Shown here in pieces: positions 18,770 to 28,355 of a DNA stretch of 64,000 bases. Under the pieces are notes generated by a model. That model saw only the letters and a list, made by a program, of their open reading frames with translations. It ran no database searches and was not told the DNA's origin. The stretch lies in NCBI RefSeq assembly GCF_000576555.1, contig NZ_CP007145.1, positions 1,798,001 through 1,862,000 of the forward strand, given 5' to 3'. Source of the DNA: Hymenobacter swuensis DY53 (lineage in GTDB: Bacteria; Bacteroidota; Bacteroidia; Cytophagales; Hymenobacteraceae). Both the position numbers and the translations under genes were made by a program. How positions within the stretch are numbered: position 1 is the first letter of the stretch; each line of letters starts with the position of its first letter.

Positions 18770-18823
18770 CATCAAGGATTCGCACGGATTGTATGGACGG
18801 TACTGTGCTGCTTCCGTTGGTTA

Positions 18824-18866
18824 TACCGAAACGAAAAGAGGCTTGAAGCCTCTTTTCGTTTCGGTA
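18824..18866. terminator. strong bidirectional terminator
   Basis: A perfect 19-bp stem around the loop TTGAA, with AAAAG and CTTTT inside the arms, lies between the convergent cupin and pgi genes. Confidence 0.9.
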
Positions 18867-18881
18867 AGTGGAGAACCGGTG

Positions 18882-20612
18882 CTACTCCGCTACCAAGGCC
18901 GTGCGCAGATCCTGCAGCAGTTGGGCTACGCCGGCTTCTTCGCCTGCGGAGCCAAGGTGGACGCGTAGGGTGCGGCGGTTGTAGTTGTGCAGGGCCTCCA
19001 GGTCGCCGGCGGCCTGGGCGTTCTGGAACGTGCCGAAAGTGTAGGGGCGGCCGGGCAGGGGCAGGTCCTGGGCGTGGTCGGTGGTGAGCTGCAGGAACAG
19101 GCCGGTATCGGGGCCACCTTTGTGGTACTGGCCAGTGGAGTGCAGGAAGCGGGGGCCGTAGCCGGAAGCCGTGGCAATGTGTAGGCGCTGCTGCACCAAG
19201 GCACGCAACTCGTTCAACTCGGTGTTAAGAGCCGGCGTTTCCATCAGGTAGGCCTGAATGCAGAGGAAGTTATCGGCACCAGCCTGCTGGAAGAAGGCTT
19301 TGAGCACATCGGCTGCGTTGGAGCCGGTTACGCTGGTGTAGTAGCTGAGGCCGTTTTCTTCCAACGCGGGCGTGCTGGTCTGGGGCAGCGCGCCGCGTTC
19401 CACCACCACTTTCATGAGCTGGTCGGTGGCGGTTTTGGCGGCCTGTACGTTGGGCTGGTCGAAGGGGTTGATCCGGAGTACGGCGCTGGCTACGGCCGTG
19501 GCCACTTCCCAACGGAAAAACTCGGCCCCCAGGTCCAGCGCATCGCGCAGCAGGATGGTAATAACCGGGTGGCCGGCGGCCTCCAGAGCAGCTACTTTGC
19601 GGCGGTTTTCTTCGTCAGGCTGGTTTTCGAAGCCTACGTACACGAACACGCGGTCCGAGCCGTACACCTCGGGGCCGCTGAGCGGGTCGCCGGCTACGGG
19701 CAGGATGCCTTTGCCTTCCTTGCCAGTGCTTTCGGCAATGAGCTGCTCCAGCCACAGGCCCAAGTCGGTGAGGTTCTCGGGCACTACCAGCGTCAGCTTG
19801 TCGCGGCCCTGCTCAGCCAGCACGCCCAGCGCCACGCCCAACTCCAGGCCGGGGTTGTGGGCTACGTCGCCTGCCGAGCCGGTGGCGCGCATCATCTCAA
19901 TGGCGCGTTCCAGCAGGGTGTTGATGTCGATGCCGTAAAGGGCAGCGGGCACTAGGCCGAAGTAGGAGAGGGCCGAGAACCGGCCACCTACCTCGGCGAA
20001 GTTCAGGAAGATGCGGCGGTAGCCCTCGGCCGTAGCCTGGGTCACGAACTTGGAGCCCGGGTCGGTAATGGCCACGAAGTTCTCGCCGGCTTTGTCGCCC
20101 TTCAGTTCCTTGAGGCGGGCGTAAAAGTAGTCGCCGAACGCCAGTGGCTCGGCCGTAGTACCCGATTTGCTGGCCACCACAAACAGCGTTTCGGGCAGGG
20201 AAACGGCCTCCTCAATCTCGCGCACTGAGCCGGGGTTGGTGGTGTCGAGCACCAGCAGGGGCAGGCCATCGGCACTTTTCTCAAAGGCCTGCTTGAACAC
20301 GATGGGCGTCATCGTGCTGCCGCCCATGCCCATTACCACCACATGCGTAAAGCCGGCGGCGCGCACTTCCCGGGCAAACTGCTGAATTTCTTCCACGTGG
20401 GGCAACATGGTTTCGGCCACGCGCAGCCAGCCCATAAAGCTGCGTACGCTCTGCTGGGCCTCGGCGTCTTGTACCCACAGGTCGGCCTGTTTCTGCCAGA
20501 AACCAGCGGTGAAGTTGCGGGCGTTGAAATCGGCAAGTCTGGCCGATACGGCAGCCTGGTACTGGCCCAACTGCACGGTCATGGCGGGGATGGAGAAGGA
20601 AGAGGTATCCAT
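18882..20612 (-). CDS. pgi: glucose-6-phosphate isomerase of the transaldolase-fusion type
   Basis: A 576-residue protein with two SIS domains. VVVMGMGGSTMTPIVFKQAF near residue 100 and FVVASKSGTTAEP near 145 are typical of phosphoglucose isomerase; later comes the LSYFGLVPAALYGID region. It is closest to the isomerase half of the bifunctional transaldolase/PGI proteins known from Actinobacteria and Cyanobacteria, but here it has no transaldolase half. A separate small transaldolase lies at 56488. The role is glucose-6-P to fructose-6-P in glycolysis and the pentose pathway. ATG at 20612 is preferred to a GTG five codons upstream. Confidence 0.85.
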   Translation of the reverse strand: MDTSSFSIPAMTVQLGQYQAAVSARLADFNARNFTAGFWQKQADLWVQDAEAQQSVRSFMGWLRVAETMLPHVEEIQQFAREVRAAGFTHVVVMGMGGSTMTPIVFKQAFEKSADGLPLLVLDTTNPGSVREIEEAVSLPETLFVVASKSGTTAEPLAFGDYFYARLKELKGDKAGENFVAITDPGSKFVTQATAEGYRRIFLNFAEVGGRFSALSYFGLVPAALYGIDINTLLERAIEMMRATGSAGDVAHNPGLELGVALGVLAEQGRDKLTLVVPENLTDLGLWLEQLIAESTGKEGKGILPVAGDPLSGPEVYGSDRVFVYVGFENQPDEENRRKVAALEAAGHPVITILLRDALDLGAEFFRWEVATAVASAVLRINPFDQPNVQAAKTATDQLMKVVVERGALPQTSTPALEENGLSYYTSVTGSNAADVLKAFFQQAGADNFLCIQAYLMETPALNTELNELRALVQQRLHIATASGYGPRFLHSTGQYHKGGPDTGLFLQLTTDHAQDLPLPGRPYTFGTFQNAQAAGDLEALHNYNRRTLRVHLGSAGEEAGVAQLLQDLRTALVAE

Positions 20613-21029
20613 ACTATTCGGGTTCACAAAATGACGGTTGAAAAGGCGACTGGTAGCGCAACGTCCTGCAGGAAAGTTTTGCTATACGCCGCGCTGCGCC
20701 TGCGCCGACCGGAGCCGGGCGGTCGGGCAAAGGTAGAGAAGTCGGTACATACGTGCCCTATGCTGTGTATTGTTCGTTTTCAGCCGAAACGGCGAGCTGA
20801 AAACCCGATTTCCCGGTCAGCCATTCAGTGGCGGAGGATATTCCGCCCGCAGCTGCCACTCCGGCGGCCGGGTGCGCCCCACGCATCCGCCAGGCAAGGG
20901 CCCCGGCAGCGTTGCTGAAAAACGGAGTTCCGTAGTGCAGGAACTGGCAGCCGAATTGCTTCACCAATTGAAAAGCCTAATTCGGGCCGGGATGACGGTC
21001 TTTCGCGCGTAGCAGCGGATATTTGCGGC
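20613..21029. other. intergenic region between divergent pgi and hydrolase genes
   Basis: About 417 bases carrying the two divergent promoters. It holds a 9-bp inverted repeat (GTTTTCAGC/GCTGAAAAC, 20776-20804). No open frame here has convincing composition. Confidence 0.55.
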
Positions 21030-21908
21030 ATGCCTACTATTTCTCCGTCCCCGGTTGTCAGTCTGCCTCCGGCCATTAAGCTGCTGCGACTGAAGTTTCG
21101 GGTGCTGGCGGCGGTTTCCACGGAATGGGCCTTCGGGGAGGCTTGGAAGCTGTTCACCACGCCCCGGCGGCTCCCCGAAAAGCACTGGGAAGCGGCGGCG
21201 CTGGCTGCGGCCCGGCCGTTCACGGTAGCTACCAAAACCGGTTCGGTAACCGCCTATGAGTGGAACCCGGCCGGTGAGCGCACGGTGCTGCTGGTGCACG
21301 GCTGGGAGCACCGGGCCAGTTTCTGGGGCGTGTTGGCCCGGGAACTGGTGGCGGCGGGCTTCCGGGTGGTGGCTCTGGATGGGCCGGCACACGGGACGTC
21401 GGAGGGCCGCCGCACTACGCTGCCCAACTTTGCCCGCGCCGTGCAGGCCGTAGCCGATGCGCTGGACGACGTGTACGCTGTGGTGGCTCACTCGCTAGGC
21501 GGGGCGGCCACGGTGGGCGTGCCGGTGCAGTTCAACCAGGCCCGAACCGGCCGGCTGCCACGCCTGGTGCTGCTGGCGGTGCCGGGCAGCACGGCGGCTG
21601 TGGCGCAGCGTTTTGCCGGGCTATTGCAGCTGCCGCCGGCCGTGGTGGCCCGCATCAACCGGTACGTGCAGGAGCAGCACGGCCGCGACGCCGAGAGCTT
21701 CAGCCTGATTCAGGTGGGCCGCCAGTTCCCGGCCGACCGCGCCCTGCTGCTCCACGACCATAACGACGCCAGTATTCCCTTCGCGGAAGCTGAGGAAATT
21801 GCCGCCAACTGGCCCGGCCTCGATTTTCGGGCCACCGCCGGCCTGGGCCACAACCAGATTATGCGCGACCCGGCGGTATTGCGGCAGGTGGTGGCCTTCA
21901 TGGAATAG
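21030..21908 (+). CDS. alpha/beta hydrolase
   Basis: A 292-residue serine hydrolase. The chain VLLVHGWEHRASFW (HG oxyanion motif near 90), VVALDGPAHGTSEG and the nucleophile elbow AHSLGG with Ser near 155 are followed by a late Asp region (HDHNDASIPF) and GLGHNQIM with the catalytic His near 280. It has no signal peptide. Substrate specificity cannot be told. It stands alone and its ATG has an ATTTG box 5 bases upstream. Confidence 0.85.
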   Translation: MPTISPSPVVSLPPAIKLLRLKFRVLAAVSTEWAFGEAWKLFTTPRRLPEKHWEAAALAAARPFTVATKTGSVTAYEWNPAGERTVLLVHGWEHRASFWGVLARELVAAGFRVVALDGPAHGTSEGRRTTLPNFARAVQAVADALDDVYAVVAHSLGGAATVGVPVQFNQARTGRLPRLVLLAVPGSTAAVAQRFAGLLQLPPAVVARINRYVQEQHGRDAESFSLIQVGRQFPADRALLLHDHNDASIPFAEAEEIAANWPGLDFRATAGLGHNQIMRDPAVLRQVVAFME

Positions 21909-22057
21909 GCAGTGGGGAAGCAGATGAGCAGCGCCGTGGGCCGTAGCGGTAATCCGTCCGGATTGAGCCACACAGTGGTGCGTTGCATATAGTTGATAAG
22001 CTCTATATTTCAGGGATTTGTATAGGCACCCCGTCACTACACCCAACTCCCTTCCTC

Positions 22058-22426
22058 ATGACTACTTCTACCCGCAACGTCGTTGCCTGGATTTTGCAAG
22101 GGCTGCTGGCCCTGGCATTCATTGCTTCCGGAGGCAACAAATTCCTGAATCTGGCGGCCACCGTTGAGTCGTTCGGGAAGCTGGGCTTGCCCGGTGTGCT
22201 GGCATACGTGGTAGCCGCCGCCGAAGTGCTGGGTGGTATCGGGCTGTTGATACCGCGCTTTGTGCGTCCGGCGGCCCTAGGCCTGATGTTGATTATGGTA
22301 GGCGCGGTGGTGATGCACGCCACTAGGATTCCGGGTGGTTTGGCTGGTGGGATGCCAGCCCTGGCTCTGCTGGTGTTACTGGGCGTGGTGTTCTGGTTGC
22401 GCCAGCTAGCTCCAGCAGCGCGCTAA
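22058..22426 (+). CDS. DoxX-family membrane protein
   Basis: A 122-residue protein with four transmembrane helices, starting VVAWILQGLLALAFIASGGNKF. The second helix region carries VVAAAEVLGGIGLLIPRF, the usual DoxX pattern. Function is uncertain; DoxX proteins are linked to redox and sulfur metabolism in some species. ATG at 22058 is chosen because the stretch upstream lacks coding character. Confidence 0.8.
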   Translation: MTTSTRNVVAWILQGLLALAFIASGGNKFLNLAATVESFGKLGLPGVLAYVVAAAEVLGGIGLLIPRFVRPAALGLMLIMVGAVVMHATRIPGGLAGGMPALALLVLLGVVFWLRQLAPAAR

Positions 22427-22462
22427 CGGCACCTAGTTGGCCGAAATGCGGCCGTGGCATGC

Positions 22463-23482
22463 TTATACCGTGGTGTGCCCTTCGGCAGCCAGCTCCCGTA
22501 GCAACTGCCGCAATCCAGCCGGCTCCTGCACCACCTGCGTAACGTGCTGAAGGTACTCGGCCTCGGCGCGCAGGTGGCGCTTGAGCTGGCGGATTTCCTG
22601 CTCACGCTTCTTGCCGGTGCTGCCGCTGAAGCCATTTTCGCCGTATTTCAGCTCGTTGAGCTGCTGCTTTAGTTCCTGCTGTTGCTGCTGTAGCGCCTGG
22701 GTGTAGCGGCCGAGCACAGTATCGTCGGCGGCCGACGCGGGGGCAGTTTCGGAGAGCAGTTGGAGCAGCGTGTACAGGTCATTGGTTTCGTAGGCCTCCG
22801 TGATGCGCTGCATCAGCTGGGTGCGGTGCTGCTGCGCGGCTTCGTCCTGCACCAGGTCGGGGTGATGGGCGCGGGCCAGCTGGCGGTAGAGGGTTTTGGT
22901 GTTGGAAAGCAACTGCTGCTCCTGGTCGCGGGCGGCCTGGGTGGCAGCTTCCTCGGCTTTCTGCTGCTTGGTTTTGCGCCGGGTGCGGGCCGCCTGGGCC
23001 GCCTGCTCGTGGGGCGGCAGGGTTGGGTCGAGAGCCTCAGCGGTGGGTTCGGCAACTTTCACCGCAGGCTGTTCGTCGTCATCGTCCACCCGGCGGCGGG
23101 GCGCGTATTTGCGCAGCACCTCGGCCGCATCTTCCCCGAAGCGGTTCTGCAGGGAATGGGCGTTGCCCACGATGAGGGCGGTAATCTGCTGCTCTTCCAG
23201 CCGGCTGAAATAACCCAGCAGCAAGGCCTCTTCCAAAGGCACAAACAGCGTCTGTCGAGCTTTTACCACGGTTTCGGCGGCGGGGCCAACCTGCTGCCAG
23301 TAGCGGCGGCGTGCCTCGGCTTGCTCCTGTTGCAGCTCCCGCAGCCGGTGGCGCAGTCCTTCTACCTGCGCCACCGCCTCCCGAAACGCCCGCTGTGTCG
23401 GGGTGCCCGGGGCTTCTGCCGGGGCCGGCGTGGGGAGTTGGTTAGCGGCGGGCAAATCGGTGAGCGGGTTGTGCAGATTCAT
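22463..23482 (-). CDS. coiled-coil protein with C-terminal J-domain-like motif
   Basis: A 339-residue charged, Gln/Glu/Lys-rich protein. Residues 30-80 are coiled coil (QVEGLRHRLRELQQEQAEARR), 150-195 basic and helical, and near 200-245 lies LYRQLARAHHPDLVQDEAAQQHRTQLMQRITEAYE, cut here to its HPD core. That pattern matches helices II-III of a J domain with the HPD triad that stimulates DnaK. The position near the C-terminus, after a long coiled coil, differs from classical DnaJ. It may recruit Hsp70 to a client, but no client is visible. Confidence 0.7.
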   Translation of the reverse strand: MNLHNPLTDLPAANQLPTPAPAEAPGTPTQRAFREAVAQVEGLRHRLRELQQEQAEARRRYWQQVGPAAETVVKARQTLFVPLEEALLLGYFSRLEEQQITALIVGNAHSLQNRFGEDAAEVLRKYAPRRRVDDDDEQPAVKVAEPTAEALDPTLPPHEQAAQAARTRRKTKQQKAEEAATQAARDQEQQLLSNTKTLYRQLARAHHPDLVQDEAAQQHRTQLMQRITEAYETNDLYTLLQLLSETAPASAADDTVLGRYTQALQQQQQELKQQLNELKYGENGFSGSTGKKREQEIRQLKRHLRAEAEYLQHVTQVVQEPAGLRQLLRELAAEGHTTV

Positions 23483-23701
23483 AGGTGCAAAGGTAAGGAA
23501 GAGGGAAAGAGGAGAAGGCTACTTTGTCCCGCAAGACTACTCGGTGCTGCTGGTCAGCTGGCCAGAGTGTACTGCTGCCTACAATGCTTGGTTAACGGTA
23601 ATTTTTACTATTCCGGGAAATAAAAGCAGCCTGTAGGGTTTGGGTTATTCTCTACCTTACCGCTTCCTTTTCCATCATTCACCACACTACTTCCTATCCT
23701 C

Positions 23702-24988
23702 ATGTCGTCGATTACCTCTGCCACGCAACAGCTGCCGTTGGGCGATGCTGCATTTTCCCTCGTGCCACCCGATGGTATTATTGTTCCGCTGCAGCCCTTA
23801 TCTACCGAGCTGCGGGCCCTTATTAAAAGTCATGATCTGGTTATCAGTGAGGAAGGACTGTTAAAGGCGAATGATGAGCCTAGGCCAACCTCAAAATTTG
23901 TCATCTTCTCCTCTGATTTCATCAACCTGCAGCTGGCCACCGTTACCGCGCTGGCGTTGCCTATTGCGCTGGCCGATTTCGACACCCAGTATGGAAGTTT
24001 CACCAGCAGAGACAAAGTGGTGGGCTGCGTTCAGGCGCTGAAAGACCTGAACGCCCACTGCGCCAAATTCGGGAACCCAGCCAAGCTGGCCGCCGAAATT
24101 ACCAAGCTGGCCACGGGCGACAAACCCGCCACGCTCTACGGGCAGATTGTGTGGCTCTCGCAACGCATTGCCAACGCGGCGGAAACCTTCACCTTCACCT
24201 ACAAGGAACTGCAGGAGGCGCTCAAAGAAACGGACGATGAGGAGGAGCGCTATGATATGCTGAAATCATTGCTGCTGGGCAGCGGCAAACGCGGCCTGAT
24301 AAAAACGGCCGAAACCATAGGCAAGGAAACTGTTGCGCTGCGCGCTGCTTTGCTGAAGTACAATGAAGAGATGGCCGTAGTAAAAGCCCCCATTGATACG
24401 TACTTCAGCAAGCAGTCCGATATCTACAAAGAAGCGGAAAAGGCCAACAAGGATATTGCCGAAAAGCTGACCCAAAAACAGGCGCTGCTGGAAAGCACAC
24501 GCTCCGCTTATGTTGATTTGGTAGCGGCGGCTACAGCCAGTTCCGTGGGGCTGTTTATTATCAGTGGCGGAATGCTCTGGCCGCTGTCGGCCGTGGCCGG
24601 CGGGGTACTCGGCGACCTAGCCGAGAAAGCCCGGAAGCGAGCCAATGAGATAGAGGCCGAAATTGGCAGCCTGAGCGCGGAAACCCGGAAAAAGGCGCGC
24701 CTCGTTACCGATATCGGCTCTCTGAACCAAGCCCTGACGCCGCTGGATAAGTACCTCAAAGCCGTCTGCAAGAGCCTGGAAGACATTGCCGGCGTCTGGA
24801 ACGATGTCACGTTCCGGCTGCATAAAATAGTGGAGGAAACTTCGCCGGAAGCTCTCAAAGACCTGGATACATACGAGCAGCGGACTAATATTCGGGTGGC
24901 CCAGGAGAAGTGGAAGAAAACGGCCGAGAAAACCTACGACTTCACTTCCAAGGCCTTCATCACCGTGCAAAGCAACTCCCAGGTATGA
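23702..24988 (+). CDS. alpha-helical pore-forming toxin-like protein, XaxA/ClyA type
   Basis: A 428-residue predicted all-helical protein without signal peptide. Long amphipathic helices (about 170-272 and 305-360) flank one hydrophobic segment, LFIISGGMLWPLSAVAGGVL (roughly 280-300). A long bundle with a hydrophobic head is the build of ClyA-family toxins, and the size fits the alpha-xenorhabdolysin/YaxA subunit (about 410 residues). This assignment comes from architecture and remembered family features, not an alignment. It is the first gene of a three-gene operon; its TGA overlaps the next ATG (ATGA). Confidence 0.55.
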   Translation: MSSITSATQQLPLGDAAFSLVPPDGIIVPLQPLSTELRALIKSHDLVISEEGLLKANDEPRPTSKFVIFSSDFINLQLATVTALALPIALADFDTQYGSFTSRDKVVGCVQALKDLNAHCAKFGNPAKLAAEITKLATGDKPATLYGQIVWLSQRIANAAETFTFTYKELQEALKETDDEEERYDMLKSLLLGSGKRGLIKTAETIGKETVALRAALLKYNEEMAVVKAPIDTYFSKQSDIYKEAEKANKDIAEKLTQKQALLESTRSAYVDLVAAATASSVGLFIISGGMLWPLSAVAGGVLGDLAEKARKRANEIEAEIGSLSAETRKKARLVTDIGSLNQALTPLDKYLKAVCKSLEDIAGVWNDVTFRLHKIVEETSPEALKDLDTYEQRTNIRVAQEKWKKTAEKTYDFTSKAFITVQSNSQV

Positions 24989-27435
24989 GCGCTACTTCCT
25001 CATTAACAACGGTGGGCACCGAACTGCTCACCAGTCCGAGTGGCTTCGATTTCGTGCAGTGTATCCCCGATCAGGCCATTATCATTGCCCGCCTGCACAT
25101 CCGGGCCAGCGAAGTAAGCGCGCTCATCCGGCAACTGGACCCCCAGGAGCTTACCAAAGCGTCGCCGCTCTACATTTTCGTCGATACGTTTGTGCCCGAC
25201 GTGCAGCTCTACGACGCGCCGCTTACCAACATTGTGGCGCGGGTAATAGATGTGGGCACCCCAATGAAGCCACTCATCATGCCCGCAAAATCCAGCATCG
25301 GTGAGGCTACGCTGCTAATCCTCACGCAGGAAATTCGTGGTAGCGGCGACCAGCCATCCATCAAGGCAAGTCCCAGCGGTGGTACCTACGCGTTGCCGAT
25401 GTCGTTCAACACGGTAAAAACGCCCCAGCTGATTTCGAGCGTGGTGGATGGGAAAGAGTTTACCGTCACGGTAACTACCGAGCCGATGCGCATCAAGGCC
25501 ATTGCGCGTAAACCCCACGTCTGGAACATGCTAAAGGCCCAGTTTGCCCGGGCTGCTGAGCTGCTGGAGGTGCCGGCCCAGCGGGCCGAAGGGGTATCCA
25601 TCCTGAAATGGGTGGTGGGCTGCACCCACACGCTGGGCACGGCCGGCGGCGCATTGGGTCCCGAAGCCACGCAGCTCAACTACCAGGCAACGGCCCTGGT
25701 ACTGCTGGCCAGTGGCGACGGAGCGGCCCGCTCGGTGCCGGTCTGGAGCGAAGCTTATCTCCAAACCCGCATTACCGACTTGCTGTCGGTGCTGCAGGGT
25801 TATGAAAACAAGATCCAGAGCCTGGAAATCCGCTCGGATGTGCAGCAAACTGTGGAGTCGTTGGCGGCGGCGCTGCGCGACGTGGCCGGGGCCGATGAGC
25901 AGGCACTGGCCACGGCCGCCCGGCTCAATCAGGAGGAAATTGACGCCGCCTGGAAGCAGTACGGCGAGCTAAGCTGGGCCTATGAGCTGCAGGAGCACAC
26001 CGTACGGCTGGCTTTTCTGCAGTTTAAAGCCGGCCTGGATATGGCCTCTACCATGCGCACGCTAACGACCGTGCTGGAAATTGTGGGCGTGGCCGTGCAG
26101 TTGGGTGCCGCCTACTTCGGAGCTGGCGTGCCCGACCCGAACGCGGCGGCGGCCTCGGCGGCCAAAGCGGAATCGAAGGCCGTTGACCTAGCCCGTTCGT
26201 CGGCCTCGGCCATCGAGAAAATGGCCTTGGATATCGTGAAAAAAAACCTGGTAGAGCAGGTGATGAAGTTGAAAACCGCCCTGGAGCACTCGGCCAAGAT
26301 TGGCAAGGCGGCGGCGGAAGCAGGCAAGAAAGCCTTGGATATCTCGAAGGCCCAGACGCTGGAAGAACGCAACACCATTGCGCTGCCGGATTTGGCCGAA
26401 ATTGGCGCCATCGACCCGGAGCTGGACTGGAACATCTTTATCACTCGCACCGAGCTGACGCTGCACGATAGCATGCACGGCGGCAGCGGCAAGGACGGGG
26501 CCGCGCCCGTTGCCGGAGCCAAAGAGTACTACATGAGCCTGTACACGCTCACAGAGTATGGCAAAGCCCTGAGCCTGAAATCAGTGGCTTTGGCGCGTCT
26601 GCAGGCCCGGAGCCTGGAAATAGCGGCCCAGCGCAACGCCGCCCGGTTTGCCATGGCCCGCTGGGACAAGCTGCAGCGGGAAGCCAAAACCCTGGAAGAG
26701 AAGATTAGCCTCTGCAAGTCGTTGCTGCTGGAAGCGGCCATCAACACGAAACGCTCCCTGCTGGTTATAGCGGAAGGCTACCGCGCCGCTTACGCCTACA
26801 ATTACCTGGTGGAGCCGCCCATGAAGCTCCGGCTAAGCATGGACTATAATGCCCTCAATGAGGAGTTCAAGTCCATCAAGCGCGACATTGAGCAGCTTTT
26901 CGCTAAGCCCCGCCTGGATCAGGAGGTGGAAACGGGCTTCTTCGAAATTCCGGTGGTGCGGGCTTCTTCCTTAGTGCCCGATACCGGCAATTACGCCCAG
27001 CTTTCGGTGCTGCCGGGGCAAAAGCCCCGCCTCAGCTGGTCAACGCCGCTTAACGCCCCACCTTTTGATACCTGGCTAAGCGAAGGACAACGGTCGGCGT
27101 ATTTTATTACGGAAGCTTGGTTTTACCTGAAGGGTGCCCAGCCCAGCTCGAAAGGAGTTATCAGCCTGCGGGTGGCTACAACCGGCCGCTATGAAAACGG
27201 CTACGGCGGCTCGCCTTCGGCCCACTTCATCTCGCAAGGCATGGGCCTTAACTTCGGATATGAAGCCAACGAAAAGCCGTTTACGCGCTGGCGGCCCATC
27301 GGCGTGAGCAAGGATAACTACATGATGCCAAGCCCCTTCACTAACTGGCTGGCCACCATTGAGCAAGCCGGCGACCTGTCGGGCCTCACGGCCATCCGGA
27401 TGAAGCTGTTGCTCACGCGCCGGGACCTGGACTAG
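24985..27435 (+). CDS. large central subunit of a putative pore-forming toxin operon, unknown family
   Basis: An 816-residue protein with no recognised family and no signal peptide. Residues 1-290 look mixed alpha/beta. Residues 290-640 are mostly long helices, with a hydrophobic hairpin-like segment TVLEIVGVAVQLGAAYFGAG (near 362-381). Residues 645-816 are beta-rich, with ITEAWFYLKGAQPSSKGVIS and GRYENGYGGSPSAH, and could be a binding domain. Translation is coupled to the gene upstream through ATGA. The third gene starts 4 bases after the stop. The three proteins probably form one complex. Confidence 0.55.
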   Translation: MSATSSLTTVGTELLTSPSGFDFVQCIPDQAIIIARLHIRASEVSALIRQLDPQELTKASPLYIFVDTFVPDVQLYDAPLTNIVARVIDVGTPMKPLIMPAKSSIGEATLLILTQEIRGSGDQPSIKASPSGGTYALPMSFNTVKTPQLISSVVDGKEFTVTVTTEPMRIKAIARKPHVWNMLKAQFARAAELLEVPAQRAEGVSILKWVVGCTHTLGTAGGALGPEATQLNYQATALVLLASGDGAARSVPVWSEAYLQTRITDLLSVLQGYENKIQSLEIRSDVQQTVESLAAALRDVAGADEQALATAARLNQEEIDAAWKQYGELSWAYELQEHTVRLAFLQFKAGLDMASTMRTLTTVLEIVGVAVQLGAAYFGAGVPDPNAAAASAAKAESKAVDLARSSASAIEKMALDIVKKNLVEQVMKLKTALEHSAKIGKAAAEAGKKALDISKAQTLEERNTIALPDLAEIGAIDPELDWNIFITRTELTLHDSMHGGSGKDGAAPVAGAKEYYMSLYTLTEYGKALSLKSVALARLQARSLEIAAQRNAARFAMARWDKLQREAKTLEEKISLCKSLLLEAAINTKRSLLVIAEGYRAAYAYNYLVEPPMKLRLSMDYNALNEEFKSIKRDIEQLFAKPRLDQEVETGFFEIPVVRASSLVPDTGNYAQLSVLPGQKPRLSWSTPLNAPPFDTWLSEGQRSAYFITEAWFYLKGAQPSSKGVISLRVATTGRYENGYGGSPSAHFISQGMGLNFGYEANEKPFTRWRPIGVSKDNYMMPSPFTNWLATIEQAGDLSGLTAIRMKLLLTRRDLD

Positions 27436-27439
27436 CGGC

Positions 27440-28339
27440 ATGATGGTATTTACTCCCAATCCGGAGCTTGATCTGCTGCCGCCCGTTGAGCAGATACAAG
27501 CCGCCCTAGCGGCCTGGCATCCGCGCGCTAAAGCCGTGGCGGCGTACGTGAACGACCTGCAGGCCCTGGCCACGGGCGCGTACGACGTGACGCTGGAGGG
27601 CATGACCGTGCATCTGCCCGACCCGTTCGAGCAATTCCCGGCCACGCGCGCGGCCCTGCAACGTGCCCAAAGCCGGGCCGGCACGTACTGGGCCGGCAAT
27701 ACCCTGCTGATGCGTTGGGCCACGGAATTCCTGCAGTTCAACTCCTCCTTCTCGGGCATTAGCACCCGCATTCTGGCCATTTACGGGCAGCTGGGGAAGG
27801 CGCCCCCAACGGTCGGGCAGCGGCAGGAAATCCTCGCTCTGTTCACCCAGCTCATCACGGAGCTGGACAAGAATCAGCAGCTGCTCGTGGCGGCGGCCCA
27901 GGCCTACGGGGCGGCTCTGCCGTTGCTGGCCGAGGACAAGGATAGCCTTGGGGCCGAAGTGGCCGGTATAACAGCGGCCACCGACTCATTCGAAAAAAAA
28001 CTGTTGGACCTGATTCTCAAATACACTTTGTCGCCGCTGGGGCCGGGGCTGGCCCGCATTGCCGGGCAGGCCGGGCACCTTCAACTCGACCAGCTGCGGC
28101 GGACGGGGGCGGCGCTGCGGCAGGTAGTAGCAGAATGCACGCAGGCCCACCAAGCCGTAGCCCAGCTGACCGGCGAGCTGGCCACCACCCTGGGCCGGTT
28201 CCGGGGCCTGGCCGACGCGCTGGAAACCGCCCAAGAAGCCGAGTTTACGCATCGGCTGCAACAGATGCAGTTCAACATTGCCCAGCGCCAGTGGCAAAGC
28301 GTGTATGATGCCGTATTCAAGCTGCTGACTTCTCCGTAA
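27440..28339 (+). CDS. helical partner protein, XaxB-like candidate
   Basis: A 299-residue, nearly all-helical protein lacking a signal peptide. Long helices around 110-185 and 215-290 flank the mildly hydrophobic YTLSPLGPGLARIAGQAG (near 194-211). The length is near that of xenorhabdolysin B subunits (about 340). It starts 4 bases after the middle gene stops; ATG at 27443 is an alternative. A terminator at 28356-28396 ends the operon. Its similarity to XaxB is structural inference only. Confidence 0.5.
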   Translation: MMVFTPNPELDLLPPVEQIQAALAAWHPRAKAVAAYVNDLQALATGAYDVTLEGMTVHLPDPFEQFPATRAALQRAQSRAGTYWAGNTLLMRWATEFLQFNSSFSGISTRILAIYGQLGKAPPTVGQRQEILALFTQLITELDKNQQLLVAAAQAYGAALPLLAEDKDSLGAEVAGITAATDSFEKKLLDLILKYTLSPLGPGLARIAGQAGHLQLDQLRRTGAALRQVVAECTQAHQAVAQLTGELATTLGRFRGLADALETAQEAEFTHRLQQMQFNIAQRQWQSVYDAVFKLLTSP

Positions 28340-28355
28340 GAGGGCGTGACTGTCG

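Noticed and set aside
20758..20967. 69-codon minus-strand ORF between pgi and the hydrolase gene
   Set aside because: No ATG of quality, Gly/Ala-rich composition explained by GC-rich DNA, no recognisable product.
24985..27435. Tc-toxin A subunit or extracellular contractile injection component
   Set aside because: No Tc, Rhs or tail-protein signature was seen, and no tcB/tcC, sheath or baseplate genes are nearby; ClyA-type partners fit better.
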